A DNA stretch of 45,320 nt from Verrucomicrobiota bacterium. GTDB lineage: Bacteria; Verrucomicrobiota; Verrucomicrobiia; Opitutales; Opitutaceae. Both the position numbers and the translations under genes were made by a program. Below, piece after piece: positions 1-8,481 of the stretch (positions are counted from its first letter, which is position 1; every line of letters starts with the position of its first letter). The notes under the pieces are model-generated. The model was not told the origin of the DNA. It did no database searches and was given only the letters and a program-made list of their open reading frames with translations. The stretch spans positions 1 through 45,320 of the forward strand of contig VHCI01000015.1 of NCBI GenBank assembly GCA_016871775.1, written 5' to 3'.

Positions 1-279
1 GGCGGTCTGGCGCTGCCGCTCACGCTCCGCCTCGCTGGCACGCCGGCCGGACGAGCCGGAACCGGAACCGGGCGGGCGCGGGACGTCCTTCGCCCCGGGC
101 GCGGTTGAGGCCGAGTTCGCTGCCGGAGCGGCCGCGCGGGCGGGGGCGGTGGATGCAGCAGACGCCTTGGGAGCCGCGGGAGCAGGCGGGGGCGGCGGCC
201 GACTGCACGCCGCCAGCCCCAGCGCGAGCAGCGGCGCGGTCAGGCGGAGGCAGGGACGAACGACGAAGGAGCGGGACAC
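1..279 (-). CDS. Putative lipoprotein, N-terminal 93 residues (runs off left edge)
   Basis: The minus-strand frame opening at a GTG (277-279) reads a charged N-terminus, a hydrophobic stretch (LTAPLLALGLAAC) and then a long Ala/Pro/Ser linker ending in a basic, Glu/Arg-rich stretch at the window edge. LAAC is a good lipobox, so Cys26 would be lipidated after signal peptidase II cleavage and the linker would carry a domain that is not visible here. There is no Shine-Dalgarno; the leader before the GTG is C/T-rich, as for many genes in this window. It lies 220 bases downstream of the TonB receptor, same strand, with a perfect palindrome between them, so it may have its own promoter. The function cannot be told from the visible part. 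The start is chosen because it places the lipobox correctly. Confidence 0.55.
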   Translation of the reverse strand, partial: MSRSFVVRPCLRLTAPLLALGLAACSRPPPPPAPAAPKASAASTAPARAAAPAANSASTAPGAKDVPRPPGSGSGSSGRRASEAERERQRQTA

Positions 280-331
280 GGAGGGAGGGAGCGAACCGGC
301 TCGGGAGCCGGGCGCTCCGGCAGAGAATTGG

Positions 332-360
332 AGCTTACGCCACGGCCCGGCCGCGCGCAA
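332..360 (-). promoter_or_regulatory. Possible sigma-70-like promoter for the lipoprotein gene
   Basis: Reading the minus strand, TTGCGC (360-355) is followed after exactly 17 bases by TAAGCT (337-332). Each hexamer matches consensus at only about three of six positions. The site is supported mainly by its place: it directly abuts the palindrome at 361-380 and lies about 50 bases upstream of the GTG start. This is a weak call. Confidence 0.2.
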
Positions 361-380
361 GATTTCGTCGTGACGAAATC
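361..380. promoter_or_regulatory. Perfect 9-2-9 palindrome, candidate operator
   Basis: GATTTCGTC and GACGAAATC are perfect reverse complements separated by GT. The element is markedly AT-richer than its surroundings and sits in the 220-base gap between the TonB receptor stop and the lipoprotein start, about 80 bases upstream of the latter. Size and symmetry fit a dimeric repressor or activator site. No T-tract follows, so a terminator is less likely. No regulator gene is adjacent. Confidence 0.45.
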
Positions 381-499
381 GGCAGGTCGAACCCAAGGAC
401 GGGAGACGGCAGCGGTTGGAAGGACGGAAGAACGGAACAAGCATCGCGCCGGGCGAGCCGATCCCGGCGCGCCGGTGCTACCGCGCCGCCACCGCGGCG

Positions 500-2752
500 T
501 CAAAAAGTCAACCGGTACGAGGCGCCGAACTCGCGCTGAGCGCCGAGCCGGTCGTGCGACGCGAGCAGGTCGCGGTCGAGGGCGTTGCGGACGGTGAGGA
601 TGAAGGAGTGGGTGCGGTTGGCAGCGCGGAGGCTGTAGCCGGCGCCGAGGTGGACGAGCCCGTAGCCGGGATATTCGAGCGCAAACCGCTGCCGGTCGGC
701 GTAATACGCGGTGAAGTCCGAGAGGTAGGCCCAGCTGCCGCTGAGGCTGAGCCCGCGCCAGCGACCTTCGGGAAACGCGTACGAGGCGGAGAGGGCAGCG
801 TTGTACGGCGGGAAGCGCGACAGCCGGCGGCCGACCTCCTCCGGCAAGTCGGGCGAGGCGGTGGTCACCGCGCGCACGTGGGAGCCGACGAGGGACAGCG
901 ACACCGCCGGGGTGACCCGCCAACGGCCCTCGAGCTTGCCGCCGGCGAAACGCTCCTCCCCCGCCGCGACGAGCTGCGGCTGGGTGTGGTTCGCGTCCTG
1001 GAGGGGATCGCCGTAGAGCGGGTTGCGGCGCGAGATGTCGCGGTTGATGAAGGTGAAGACCGCCGCGGTCGCGTCGAGCCGGCCCTCGGCCAGCCGCGCC
1101 TTGCCGCCCGCCTCGTAGCCGAAGGTGGTCTCGTTCCCTTGGATGTGCCCAGTGCGGGCGTCGACGCGGGTCGACGGGTTGAACGCGGTGCTCACGGTGG
1201 CGAACAACAGGAGGCGGCTGGGCACCGCCTGGTGGTTGACGCCGAGGTGCCAGGTGAGCTCGTCGACGCCGTCCCGCACCCGCGCGAGGTTGGCGGCGAC
1301 CCCGGGGCGGCGGTCCGTGACGCGGAGGCCGACGAGATCCTGACGGAGGCCGCCGGTGAGGACGGTGCGGCCGCGGGCGAGGCTCATCCGGTCGCTGAGC
1401 TCGAGGGCGGTGAAGCGGGTGCGCTCCCCGCGGTCGGCGAGCACGCGGCCGAAGCCGACACGGTCGTAGGGTACGGACGGGTAATCCGGGGCGAAGGGGT
1501 TGAAGGCGCGGAAGCTGGCGGGCAGGGCGTTGCGGGCGGCGACCGGCAGCGCGCGCTCGGCCCGATGGTTGTCGGCCGCGGTGTGGCTGAGCGCGAGGAG
1601 CAGCTTATGCTCCGTGCCCGCGAAGGAGAAGCGCACCGTGGCGTCCGCGCGGGCGACGCGGGCCCGCTGGGGCTGCTCGCTGTGGATCGGTTCCCGGATC
1701 CCCTCGAAGCGACCGGTCGCGAGGTTGAGCAGACCGGTGGTGAAACGGTCCTGCTCGATCCGCCGCCACCAAGCCTCGGCGCCGGCGCGCAGGATCACCT
1801 GTGGGTGGACCCGCGCCTCGAGAATCGCCCCTGCCACCACGCTCCGGCGGCGCACGCCCGCGTAGGGACCCTGCGCGTTGAAGCCGGCCAGCGGCCGGTA
1901 GGGTCCGACGATCCGCGCGCCCGGCGCCAGGCGGTACTCGGGGATGCCCGCGCCGGGCGTCGCATGGAGCTGCGAGAAATCCACCGCCACCAGCGTGCTC
2001 GCGTCCGGCCCGTGCCGCCACGAAACGGCCCCGCTGACCGCCCGCGTCTCGGACGACGCGTGCTGCTCGGGTCCGCCCTTGCGGCTCCAGTCGGCCGCGA
2101 CGCGGTGCCACGCCTTCTGCGGGGCGGTCAACCCGTGCCATTCCAAGGAAGCCGACTGCCGGTCGAGCGAGCCAAGGGCGACGGAGAACGTGCGGCTCGG
2201 TGTGGTCCGCGGGCGGTTGGTCCAGTAGTCCTGGATGCCACCCGGCGCGCCACGGCCAAGGACGGGGACGAGCGCGCCCTGGATGACGAACGTGCGACTG
2301 GTGTTGAGGAGGTCGATGCCGCCCTGGCGCACGAAGCCGTTGCTGAGCAGCGGGGTCGGAAATCCGCGCAGGCCCACGCGGCGGTCCCCAGTCGCGAGCT
2401 CCACCGGCGAGGGGTTGGCGATCAGGCCCATTTCGGCGAGCAACTCCGCGCCGGCGGGGTCATCCTCGAGCGTCTCCGGCGAGAGCAGGTCGCTCGCGAA
2501 CAGCGGATCGCGTAACTGGGACTCGGGCGAGCCGAGGGCGGCGGGTTCCACCCCGCGCTCCGGCAGGCGCTCCTGGACGCCCACCGGGGCCAGGATCACG
2601 GGCGGTTCCGCGGCCGCGACGACCGCCTTGCCCGCCGCGGTCGCCGGGCGCGCGGGAGCCACCTGCGCGCGGCCGAGGGCGGCGCCGGCGCACGCAAGAA
2701 CGATCCCGGCAGCGGGGATGAGGCGGGGGGCGCTCAGGCGGCGCGGCGACAT
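500..2752 (-). CDS. TonB-dependent receptor (outer membrane)
   Basis: A 750-residue protein with an N-terminal signal peptide (hydrophobic core IPAAGIVLACAGAALG), a plug region at about residues 90-200 and a long beta-barrel ending in aromatic Phe (YRLTF). The plug is recognisable from LLNTSRTFVIQGALVP followed by GRGAPGG, which corresponds to the usual 'ErIEVlrGP..vLyGr.apGG' motif of siderophore-type receptors, but it is divergent. No carboxypeptidase-like N-terminal domain is present, unlike the receptor at 34948-37875. The start MSPRRLSAPRL is chosen over an in-frame start 39 residues upstream because that one would overlap the DUF1080 gene. The gap to DUF1080 is 26 bases, so the two are probably co-transcribed. 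The substrate is unknown; the neighbour suggests a glycan or glycoside-derived ligand (inference). Confidence 0.85.
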   Translation of the reverse strand: MSPRRLSAPRLIPAAGIVLACAGAALGRAQVAPARPATAAGKAVVAAAEPPVILAPVGVQERLPERGVEPAALGSPESQLRDPLFASDLLSPETLEDDPAGAELLAEMGLIANPSPVELATGDRRVGLRGFPTPLLSNGFVRQGGIDLLNTSRTFVIQGALVPVLGRGAPGGIQDYWTNRPRTTPSRTFSVALGSLDRQSASLEWHGLTAPQKAWHRVAADWSRKGGPEQHASSETRAVSGAVSWRHGPDASTLVAVDFSQLHATPGAGIPEYRLAPGARIVGPYRPLAGFNAQGPYAGVRRRSVVAGAILEARVHPQVILRAGAEAWWRRIEQDRFTTGLLNLATGRFEGIREPIHSEQPQRARVARADATVRFSFAGTEHKLLLALSHTAADNHRAERALPVAARNALPASFRAFNPFAPDYPSVPYDRVGFGRVLADRGERTRFTALELSDRMSLARGRTVLTGGLRQDLVGLRVTDRRPGVAANLARVRDGVDELTWHLGVNHQAVPSRLLLFATVSTAFNPSTRVDARTGHIQGNETTFGYEAGGKARLAEGRLDATAAVFTFINRDISRRNPLYGDPLQDANHTQPQLVAAGEERFAGGKLEGRWRVTPAVSLSLVGSHVRAVTTASPDLPEEVGRRLSRFPPYNAALSASYAFPEGRWRGLSLSGSWAYLSDFTAYYADRQRFALEYPGYGLVHLGAGYSLRAANRTHSFILTVRNALDRDLLASHDRLGAQREFGASYRLTF

Positions 2753-2778
2753 CGGCGAAGGGTTTCCGTCCGGGCGGC

Positions 2779-3609
2779 TCAGTTGTCGCGACTGAACTGG
2801 GTATTGGGCCGTGGCAGATCCAGTTCCTTGATCCAAATGTTCCGGTAGCGGACGTCGTGGCCCTCGCATTGCAGCTTCAGGCCGCCGGGCGTGTCGGTGA
2901 TCCCCCTGCCGCCGTCGTTGCCGCCATCAATTCCCGAATTCGCGCCGCCCCAGACCTGATTGATCTCCTGGTTAGCGTGAACCTTCACCCCGTTGAAGTA
3001 GACCGTGACCCGCGCCTTCTCAACCAGCTTGCCGTCACGGAAACGGGCCGCGCGGAACTGGATGTCGTACGCGTTCCACTGGCGCAGGCCGCGGTAGAGG
3101 AAATAGGGGGACTCGGTCTCATTGATCACCGAGCCCATCCCGTGCTTGGTCGCGTCACCGTCCTGGATCTGGATCTCGTAGCGGTTCTGGAGGTAAACAC
3201 CGCTGTTGCCGCCTTCGTTCATCACGCAGAACTCCACGTGGAGGCGGAAGTCGCGGTAGGCCTTCCTCGTCACGATGTCCGCCGCGCCGAAACGGCCGCG
3301 CGGAACGTTCGGGTCGTCCGTCTGCACCACGGAGCCGCGGTCCACCGGATCGGGCACGACCTTCCACTTGATCGGCAGCGCGGAGGCGAAGCGGGGCCCC
3401 TCCCAGTAGGTCCACTTCGCGTCCAGCATCTCGCGGCTGCCGTCGAGGATGACCTCGGCGTCCGGGAGGGGCTTGGCGCCGACGCCGACCGCACCGTGCG
3501 CCGTGGCCACGAGGAAAAAGGGCAGCAGGCGGAGGAGGTCGGAAGGGGCGGGGATTTTCACGCGCACAGCGAATCGCGGCGCGCGGGACCTCCGCAAGGG
3601 CGAAGTCAC
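2779..3609 (-). CDS. DUF1080 (3-keto-disaccharide hydrolase-like) secreted protein
   Basis: A 276-residue protein with a signal peptide (LLRLLPFFLVATAHG) followed by one DUF1080 domain covering about residues 45-270. Family hallmarks visible are the GNSGVYLQNRYEIQI block, the QWNAYDIQFRAARF block and VTVYFNGVKVH with the closing IWIKEL strand. The fold is a concanavalin-like jelly roll; some members hydrolyse 3-keto-glycosides produced by Gfo/Idh/MocA dehydrogenases, and two such dehydrogenase-family genes lie in this window. The GTG start overlaps the upstream stop by four bases (GTGA), which fits translational coupling. A second GTG 16 codons in (VKIPAPSDL) would give a shorter, more typical signal peptide and is a real alternative. 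The TonB receptor follows after 26 bases. Confidence 0.9.
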   Translation of the reverse strand: MTSPLRRSRAPRFAVRVKIPAPSDLLRLLPFFLVATAHGAVGVGAKPLPDAEVILDGSREMLDAKWTYWEGPRFASALPIKWKVVPDPVDRGSVVQTDDPNVPRGRFGAADIVTRKAYRDFRLHVEFCVMNEGGNSGVYLQNRYEIQIQDGDATKHGMGSVINETESPYFLYRGLRQWNAYDIQFRAARFRDGKLVEKARVTVYFNGVKVHANQEINQVWGGANSGIDGGNDGGRGITDTPGGLKLQCEGHDVRYRNIWIKELDLPRPNTQFSRDN

Positions 3610-4607
3610 TGACCCGCGATCTCACGCCACATGCCGCCGAGGTCGATCCGCCGCTCGCGGGAGCGGTTGATCCACTCGACCTCGGCGGGCGCCCCGGGCG
3701 GCGTGTAACGGATGCCCCAGATCGGATCGAACGCCTCCGCGGAGAGGGAGTAGCGCATATCCGCCAGTACAGTCGGGTCCGCGGGGCTGCGCGCCACCCA
3801 TTGCTCTGAAAACCAGGCGAACCGCGCGAACGAGCCCCGTGTGTCGCGCGCGCGCTCGGCGGCCGTCAGGTCGCCCGGCCCCGCGAGCGGCAGCGACCAG
3901 CCCTCGCGGAGTGTGACCGCGCCGCCCCAGCCCACGCGCACCCGGTCACTGTGGATCCGGCCGCCGTGCTCGTAGAGGGTCCGCCAGACCAGCTGGTTGG
4001 CGAGAGTGGGCATCACCTCGAGGCGCACCGGGGCGTGCCCGCGGCGTGCGGCAAGGTCGCGCAACGCCGCCTCGGCGCGGCCGTGCTGGACGGCGCCAAG
4101 CCCGAGGTAGGCGAACGCTAGGGCCAGCCCCGCGATCGCCGGCGCGGCGGACCGCCGCCCGAGCGCCCAAGCAAGACCCGCGGCGAGCGGCAGGGTGAAG
4201 GCGGGATCCACCACCGCGATCCAGTCCCATCCAGCGCGGTGGTCGGAGAACGGCCAGAGCAGTTGCGTGCCGTAGCTGGTGGCGGCGTCGAGCAGAAGGT
4301 GGCTGAGGTAGGCGAGGGCGGCAACGAGCCACAAGGTCCAGCCGCGGCCGCCGGAGCGGGCGGCGGGCCGGAGCAGCCAGGGCAGGACGGCAACCAGCGC
4401 GCCCACCGGGATGAAGGCGAACGCGTGGGTGAAGCCGCGGTGCGCCGCCACGGCGACGAGCGGATCCACCGCGCTGCGGATGAACACGTCGGCATCCGGC
4501 AGCACCCCCGCGACGAGGCCGGCAATCGCGGCCGTGCCGCCGAGGCGCCGCCCGCCGGCGACATGGGCGATGCTGGCACCAAGCACGGCGTGAGAGACGG
4601 GATCCAT
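3606..4607 (-). CDS. YdjM/YbcI-type membrane-bound metal-dependent hydrolase
   Basis: A 333-residue inner-membrane protein. The N-terminus MDPVSHAVLGASIAHVAG, then LPDADVFIR, HRGFTHAFAF and LSHLLLDAATSYGTQ give the His/Asp pattern of the family formerly called DUF457 (LexA-binding, inner membrane-bound putative hydrolase). About four to five hydrophobic segments fill residues 30-190; the C-terminal 150 residues are soluble. The biochemical role of the family is poorly defined, but relatives are described as metal-dependent hydrolases. The start MDPVSHAV is chosen because the family begins there; an upstream in-frame ATG would add 12 unconserved residues. It is divergent from the nitric oxide synthase gene, with 89 bases between the starts, and its stop overlaps the DUF1080 start. 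Confidence 0.85.
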   Translation of the reverse strand: MDPVSHAVLGASIAHVAGGRRLGGTAAIAGLVAGVLPDADVFIRSAVDPLVAVAAHRGFTHAFAFIPVGALVAVLPWLLRPAARSGGRGWTLWLVAALAYLSHLLLDAATSYGTQLLWPFSDHRAGWDWIAVVDPAFTLPLAAGLAWALGRRSAAPAIAGLALAFAYLGLGAVQHGRAEAALRDLAARRGHAPVRLEVMPTLANQLVWRTLYEHGGRIHSDRVRVGWGGAVTLREGWSLPLAGPGDLTAAERARDTRGSFARFAWFSEQWVARSPADPTVLADMRYSLSAEAFDPIWGIRYTPPGAPAEVEWINRSRERRIDLGGMWREIAGQ

Positions 4608-4696
4608 TGGCGGGGAGGAAACGCGGGGGCGGCCGCTTGGCAACCCGCCCCGCCCCCGGCCTTGCGCCGGGCCGGGAAGCGGGTTCCTTGCCTTCG

Positions 4697-5833
4697 ATGT
4701 CGTCCTGCCCGTTCCACGCCGCCGCGCCGGCCCCCGCCCCCGCGGCTGCCCCGGCGGATCCGGACGCCGAGCTCGCCTTCCTCGCGGAGGCCCATCCGGC
4801 CGGCGTGAAACCGGAGTGGCGCGCCCGCCTCGCCGCCGCGCTCGCCGCGGGCGAGCCCGCGCCCCTCACGGCTGCGGAGCTGACTTGGGCCGGCCGCATT
4901 GCTTGGCGCAACCACGCGCGCTGCATCGGTCGCCTCTATTGGCGGCAGCTGGAGGTGCGCGACCGCCGCGGGCTCGAGCACCCCGACGACCTCGCCACCA
5001 GCCTGCGCGAGCACCTTGAGTTGGCACAGGGGGCCGGCACGGTGCGGTCCTACCTGACCGTGTTCGCGCCCCCGGATGGTCCGGGCGGGCCCGCGCCGCG
5101 GATTTGGAACGCCCAGCTGTGCGGTTACGCGGGCCACCCGCGTCCCGGCGGCGGCATCCTCGGCGATCCCGCGAACGCCGCCTTCACCCGCCTCGCCGGG
5201 CGTCTCGGCTGGGCGCCGCCCGGCGAGCCCACCGCGTTCGACCTGCTGCCGTGGATCCTCTCCGGGCGCGACGGGAAACCGCGGCTCTACCCGCTCCCCG
5301 CCGGCCTGATCCGCGAGGTCCCGCTCGCCCACCCCGAATTCCCGGGCTTCGCCCGCCTCGGCCTCCGCTGGTACGCCGTGCCGGTGGTCAGCGGGATGCG
5401 CTTCCACGCCGCCGGGACGGACTTCCCCGCCGCCCCATTCAACGGCTGGTACATGGGCACCGAAATCGGCGCGCGGAATCTGGCCGATACCGGCCGTTAC
5501 AACCTACTGCCGGCCGTGGCCGACCTCCTCGGCCTCGACCGCCGCCATCCCCGCACCCTCTGGCAGGACCGCGCCCTGCTAGAGCTGAACGCCGCCGTGC
5601 TGCACTCCTATGCCGCGGCCGGGGTCACGCTCGTCGACCACCACAGCGCATCCGAGGAATTCCTGCGCTTCTGCAGCCGCGAGGAGGCGGCCGGGCGGGC
5701 GGTGTCGGCGCGTTGGGACTGGATCGTGCCCCCGATCTCGGCGAGCGCGACGCGCGTCTTCCACACGCCGATGCGCGAATTCCCCACCACGCCGGATTTC
5801 CATTCCCAGCCACCGCCCGAGGGGCTCGCGTGA
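4697..5833 (+). CDS. nos: Bacterial nitric oxide synthase, oxygenase domain only
   Basis: A 378-residue protein covering a complete NOS oxygenase domain. The heme-ligand motif is AWRNHARCIGR with Cys76; the substrate-arginine region is FNGWYMGTEIGARN with Glu256; the pterin/heme-edge region is WDWIVPPISASATRVFH near the C-terminus. The family converts L-arginine to citrulline and NO using heme and a reduced pterin or folate. The protein is cytoplasmic, with no signal peptide, and has the usual bacterial length; it lacks the eukaryotic calmodulin and reductase parts. No flavodoxin or flavodoxin reductase lies in the window, so electrons must come from unrelated reductases. The start MSSCPFHAAAP is chosen over an in-frame ATG 30 codons upstream in the divergent promoter region. 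No Shine-Dalgarno is seen. A Gfo/Idh/MocA gene follows after 53 bases. Confidence 0.93.
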   Translation: MSSCPFHAAAPAPAPAAAPADPDAELAFLAEAHPAGVKPEWRARLAAALAAGEPAPLTAAELTWAGRIAWRNHARCIGRLYWRQLEVRDRRGLEHPDDLATSLREHLELAQGAGTVRSYLTVFAPPDGPGGPAPRIWNAQLCGYAGHPRPGGGILGDPANAAFTRLAGRLGWAPPGEPTAFDLLPWILSGRDGKPRLYPLPAGLIREVPLAHPEFPGFARLGLRWYAVPVVSGMRFHAAGTDFPAAPFNGWYMGTEIGARNLADTGRYNLLPAVADLLGLDRRHPRTLWQDRALLELNAAVLHSYAAAGVTLVDHHSASEEFLRFCSREEAAGRAVSARWDWIVPPISASATRVFHTPMREFPTTPDFHSQPPPEGLA

Positions 5834-5886
5834 CGGTTTTCCGCTCGCCCCGCCCTCGCGCCGGGCAAAATGTCTGCGCACCCCTG

Positions 5887-7272
5887 ATGCCTCCAACGTC
5901 GCCTTCCCTCCCCCGCAAGGAATTCCTCGGTCTCGCCGCCCTCGGCGCCCTCGGTTTTGCCGCCGGCTGCGCCACCACTGGACGCCGCCCGGTGCCGCGC
6001 GACGGCGTCCTCCGCCACGCCGCAATCGGCGCCGGCGGGATAGGCAGTACCGACCTCGACCAGCTCCGCACCCACCCGCGCCTGCGCGTCACCGCGCTGT
6101 GCGACACCGACGCGACCCTGCTGGCCGCCGCCCAGCGCAAGTTTCCGGACGCGCGCGCCTACACCGACTGGCGCGAGCTCTTCGCGAGGGAGGGCGAAGC
6201 CCTCGAGACCTGCAATGTCTCAATCCCGGACCATATGCACGCCGTGGTCGCGCTGGCCGCGATCCGCCGCGGGATCTCCGTCTACTGCCAGAAGCCGATG
6301 GCGCACGACGTCACCGAGTGCCGCGCGCTCACCCTCGCCGCGGCCGCCACGGGCGTCACCACCCAGCTGGGCACGCAGCACGCGGCAGGGCCGGGCGACC
6401 GGCTCGCCGTCCACCTCCTTCGCAGCGGGGTGATCGGCAAGGCGCGTCGCGCCTACCTGTGCTCCAATCGCTCGACCGCCGCCCGCTACCGCCTCGCGGG
6501 GCCACGCCCGGCGGGGGGCGTCCCGCCCCCGGAGTCGCTCGCTTGGGACCTCTGGCTCGGCAACGCGCCCGCCCGGCCCTACGCGCCCGGCCTCTACCAC
6601 AGCACCACCTGGCGCTCGTGGCAGGACTTCGGCACCGGCTGGTCAGGGGACATCGGCTGCCACATCTTCGACGCGGTCTGGAAGGGCCTTGGCCTCACCG
6701 CCCCGCGCACCGTCACCGCCGAGGTGCAGGCCTCCTGGCGCACCACCCCGGCCCGCCGCGGCGACACCTGGCCGCAGGGCAATCACCTCACGTGGAAATT
6801 CCCTGGCAACGCCGCCACCGAGGGACCGGACTTCACCGCGGAGTGGTTCGACGGCGAGTTCTTCCCGCCGGCGGAGGCACAGGCGATCGCCCGCGATCTC
6901 GGCTTCGTCAAGTACCCCGAGGAGGCCTCCCTTGTGATCGGCACCGAGGGCGCGCTACTCCTCCCGCACACCTCGGGCCCGCGCCTCCACCCCGCCCCGA
7001 AGTTCGCGGACCTCACCCGCCCGAACCTCACCGGCCCCAGCCATTACCACGGCTTCATCGACGCGTGCCTCAACCGCACGCCGGCCGACTCCGACTTCGC
7101 CCGCTCCGGCCCGATGGCCGAGGCCGTCATCCTCGGCACCGTCGCGATCCGCCAGCCCGGCGACGTCCTCCAGTGGGACTCCGGCCGCCTCCGGGTCCTC
7201 AACTCCGCCGCCGCCAACCGCCTCCTCCGCCGCACCTACCGGTCCGGCTGGGAACTCGATCTCAAGGTCTGA
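5887..7272 (+). CDS. Gfo/Idh/MocA family oxidoreductase, exported lipoprotein
   Basis: A 461-residue protein. The N-terminus has a basic RKEF motif, a hydrophobic stretch and FAAGC, a lipobox, so it is probably exported (Tat-like) and lipidated. The NAD(P)-binding fold begins with AAIGAGGIGSTDLDQL, the acidic end of beta-2 is ALCDTDA, and the family's substrate-site motif appears as CQKPMAHD in place of the usual EKP. The C-terminal half contains the conserved SGDIGCHIFDAVWKGLGL block seen in verrucomicrobial and planctomycete exported members. Such enzymes oxidise or epimerise sugars and inositols; the substrate is unknown here. The FG-GAP gene starts 12 bases downstream, so the two form a pair. 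The Glu-to-Gln change in EKP is also seen in some relatives and need not mean inactivity. Confidence 0.88.
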   Translation: MPPTSPSLPRKEFLGLAALGALGFAAGCATTGRRPVPRDGVLRHAAIGAGGIGSTDLDQLRTHPRLRVTALCDTDATLLAAAQRKFPDARAYTDWRELFAREGEALETCNVSIPDHMHAVVALAAIRRGISVYCQKPMAHDVTECRALTLAAAATGVTTQLGTQHAAGPGDRLAVHLLRSGVIGKARRAYLCSNRSTAARYRLAGPRPAGGVPPPESLAWDLWLGNAPARPYAPGLYHSTTWRSWQDFGTGWSGDIGCHIFDAVWKGLGLTAPRTVTAEVQASWRTTPARRGDTWPQGNHLTWKFPGNAATEGPDFTAEWFDGEFFPPAEAQAIARDLGFVKYPEEASLVIGTEGALLLPHTSGPRLHPAPKFADLTRPNLTGPSHYHGFIDACLNRTPADSDFARSGPMAEAVILGTVAIRQPGDVLQWDSGRLRVLNSAAANRLLRRTYRSGWELDLKV

Positions 7273-7284
7273 CCCTTACCCCCG

Positions 7285-8481
7285 ATGCGCCTCCCCGCCC
7301 TGCTCACCCTCCTCGCCCTCGCGCTACCGCTGCCCGCCGCCGCGCCCATGAAGGGCGGCCCCGGTGGCCCGCTGCTGAAGATCCGGGTGCAGCAGCTCCA
7401 CGTGGACAACAACGAGGGCTGCGCCATCGCGGACTTCAACCGCGACGGCCGCCCGGACATCAGCGCCGGCGAGTACTGGTACGAGGGCCCCGCCTTCACC
7501 GCCAAACGCAAACTCCGCCAGCTCGAACCCTTCGGGAAGGACTACGTCACCAACTGCGGCGAGCACGCGCACGACGTGAACGGCGACGGCTACCCGGACA
7601 TCGTCACGGGCGCCTTTATGGACTCGAAGGTGTACTGGTACGAGAACCCCGGTCCGGCCGGGCTCACCGGCACCGCGCCGTGGCGCCAGCACGTGCTGGT
7701 TGAGACCAAGCTGATGCAGAACGAGTGGACCGCCCTGAGCGACCTCGACGGCGATGGCGTGCCCGAGTACGTGGTCAACTCCTACGGCCACGCCAACGCG
7801 CTGATGGCGTACCGCTTCGCCAAGGGCCCAGCGGGCGAGCCCATCCTCGCCCCCTGGGTGATCCAGCCCGGCGCGCCGTTCGTCAACGGCCACGGGATCG
7901 GCTTCGGGGACCTCAATGGCGACGGCCGCGAGGACATCCTCTACGGCAACGGCTGGTACGAGCGCCCCGCCGGGAGCATCACCGCCGGCCCGTGGCGCCG
8001 CCACGCCGACTGGACCTGGCCGCACGCCAGCACCCCGATGATCGTGGTCGACCTCACTGGCGATGGGCGCGCGGACATCATTCGCGGCCACGGCCATAAC
8101 TACGGCCTCTACTGGGAGGAGCAGCGCGACCCCAACCGGGACGGCAGCACCAACTGGCGCCACTTCGTCATCGACGACAAAATTTCGCAGACCCACTGCC
8201 TCGTCTGGGAGGACCTCGACCGCGACGGCAAGCCGGACCTCATCACCGGGCGCCGCGTGCGCGCCCACAGCGGCAACGATCCGGGCGACAACGAGCCGGG
8301 CTGCGTGGCCCTCTACAAGTGGAACGCCGCTGAGCGCCGCTTCGCCAAGCATATGCTGGCCGACGGCGGACCCGGCACCGGCCTCCAGATCCGCGTGGCG
8401 GACCTCGACGGCAACGCCTGGAAGGACATCGTCGTTGCCGGCAAGAGCGGTACCCACATCCTCTGGAACGACGGCCGCTGA
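7285..8481 (+). CDS. Secreted FG-GAP/VCBS repeat protein
   Basis: A 398-residue protein with a short signal peptide (LLTLLALALPLPAAA) and about seven calcium-binding-type motifs of the form DxNxDGxxD: DFNRDGRPDI, DVNGDGYPDI, DLDGDGVPEY, DLNGDGREDI, DLTGDGRADI, DLDRDGKPDL and a degenerate DLDGNAWKDI. These mark blades of a seven-bladed beta-propeller of the integrin-alpha type, with YWYEGP/YWYENP motifs in several blades. It is periplasmic or extracellular. Its place 12 bases after a Gfo/Idh/MocA lipoprotein suggests a shared task in carbohydrate processing or binding (inference). No enzymatic motif is visible. Inverted repeats begin at its stop codon. Confidence 0.88.
   Translation: MRLPALLTLLALALPLPAAAPMKGGPGGPLLKIRVQQLHVDNNEGCAIADFNRDGRPDISAGEYWYEGPAFTAKRKLRQLEPFGKDYVTNCGEHAHDVNGDGYPDIVTGAFMDSKVYWYENPGPAGLTGTAPWRQHVLVETKLMQNEWTALSDLDGDGVPEYVVNSYGHANALMAYRFAKGPAGEPILAPWVIQPGAPFVNGHGIGFGDLNGDGREDILYGNGWYERPAGSITAGPWRRHADWTWPHASTPMIVVDLTGDGRADIIRGHGHNYGLYWEEQRDPNRDGSTNWRHFVIDDKISQTHCLVWEDLDRDGKPDLITGRRVRAHSGNDPGDNEPGCVALYKWNAAERRFAKHMLADGGPGTGLQIRVADLDGNAWKDIVVAGKSGTHILWNDGR

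Noticed and set aside
240-923. Minus-strand frame at the left edge covering the end of the TonB receptor
   Set aside because: It is Arg/Pro-rich with no motif and overlaps the real receptor frame; the lipoprotein frame ending at 279 has a signal peptide and lipobox instead.
416-2515. Long open frame on the plus strand opposite the first TonB receptor
   Set aside because: Its composition is Gly/Ala/Arg/Glu-rich without family motifs; it is the mirror of a GC-rich coding strand where stops are rare.
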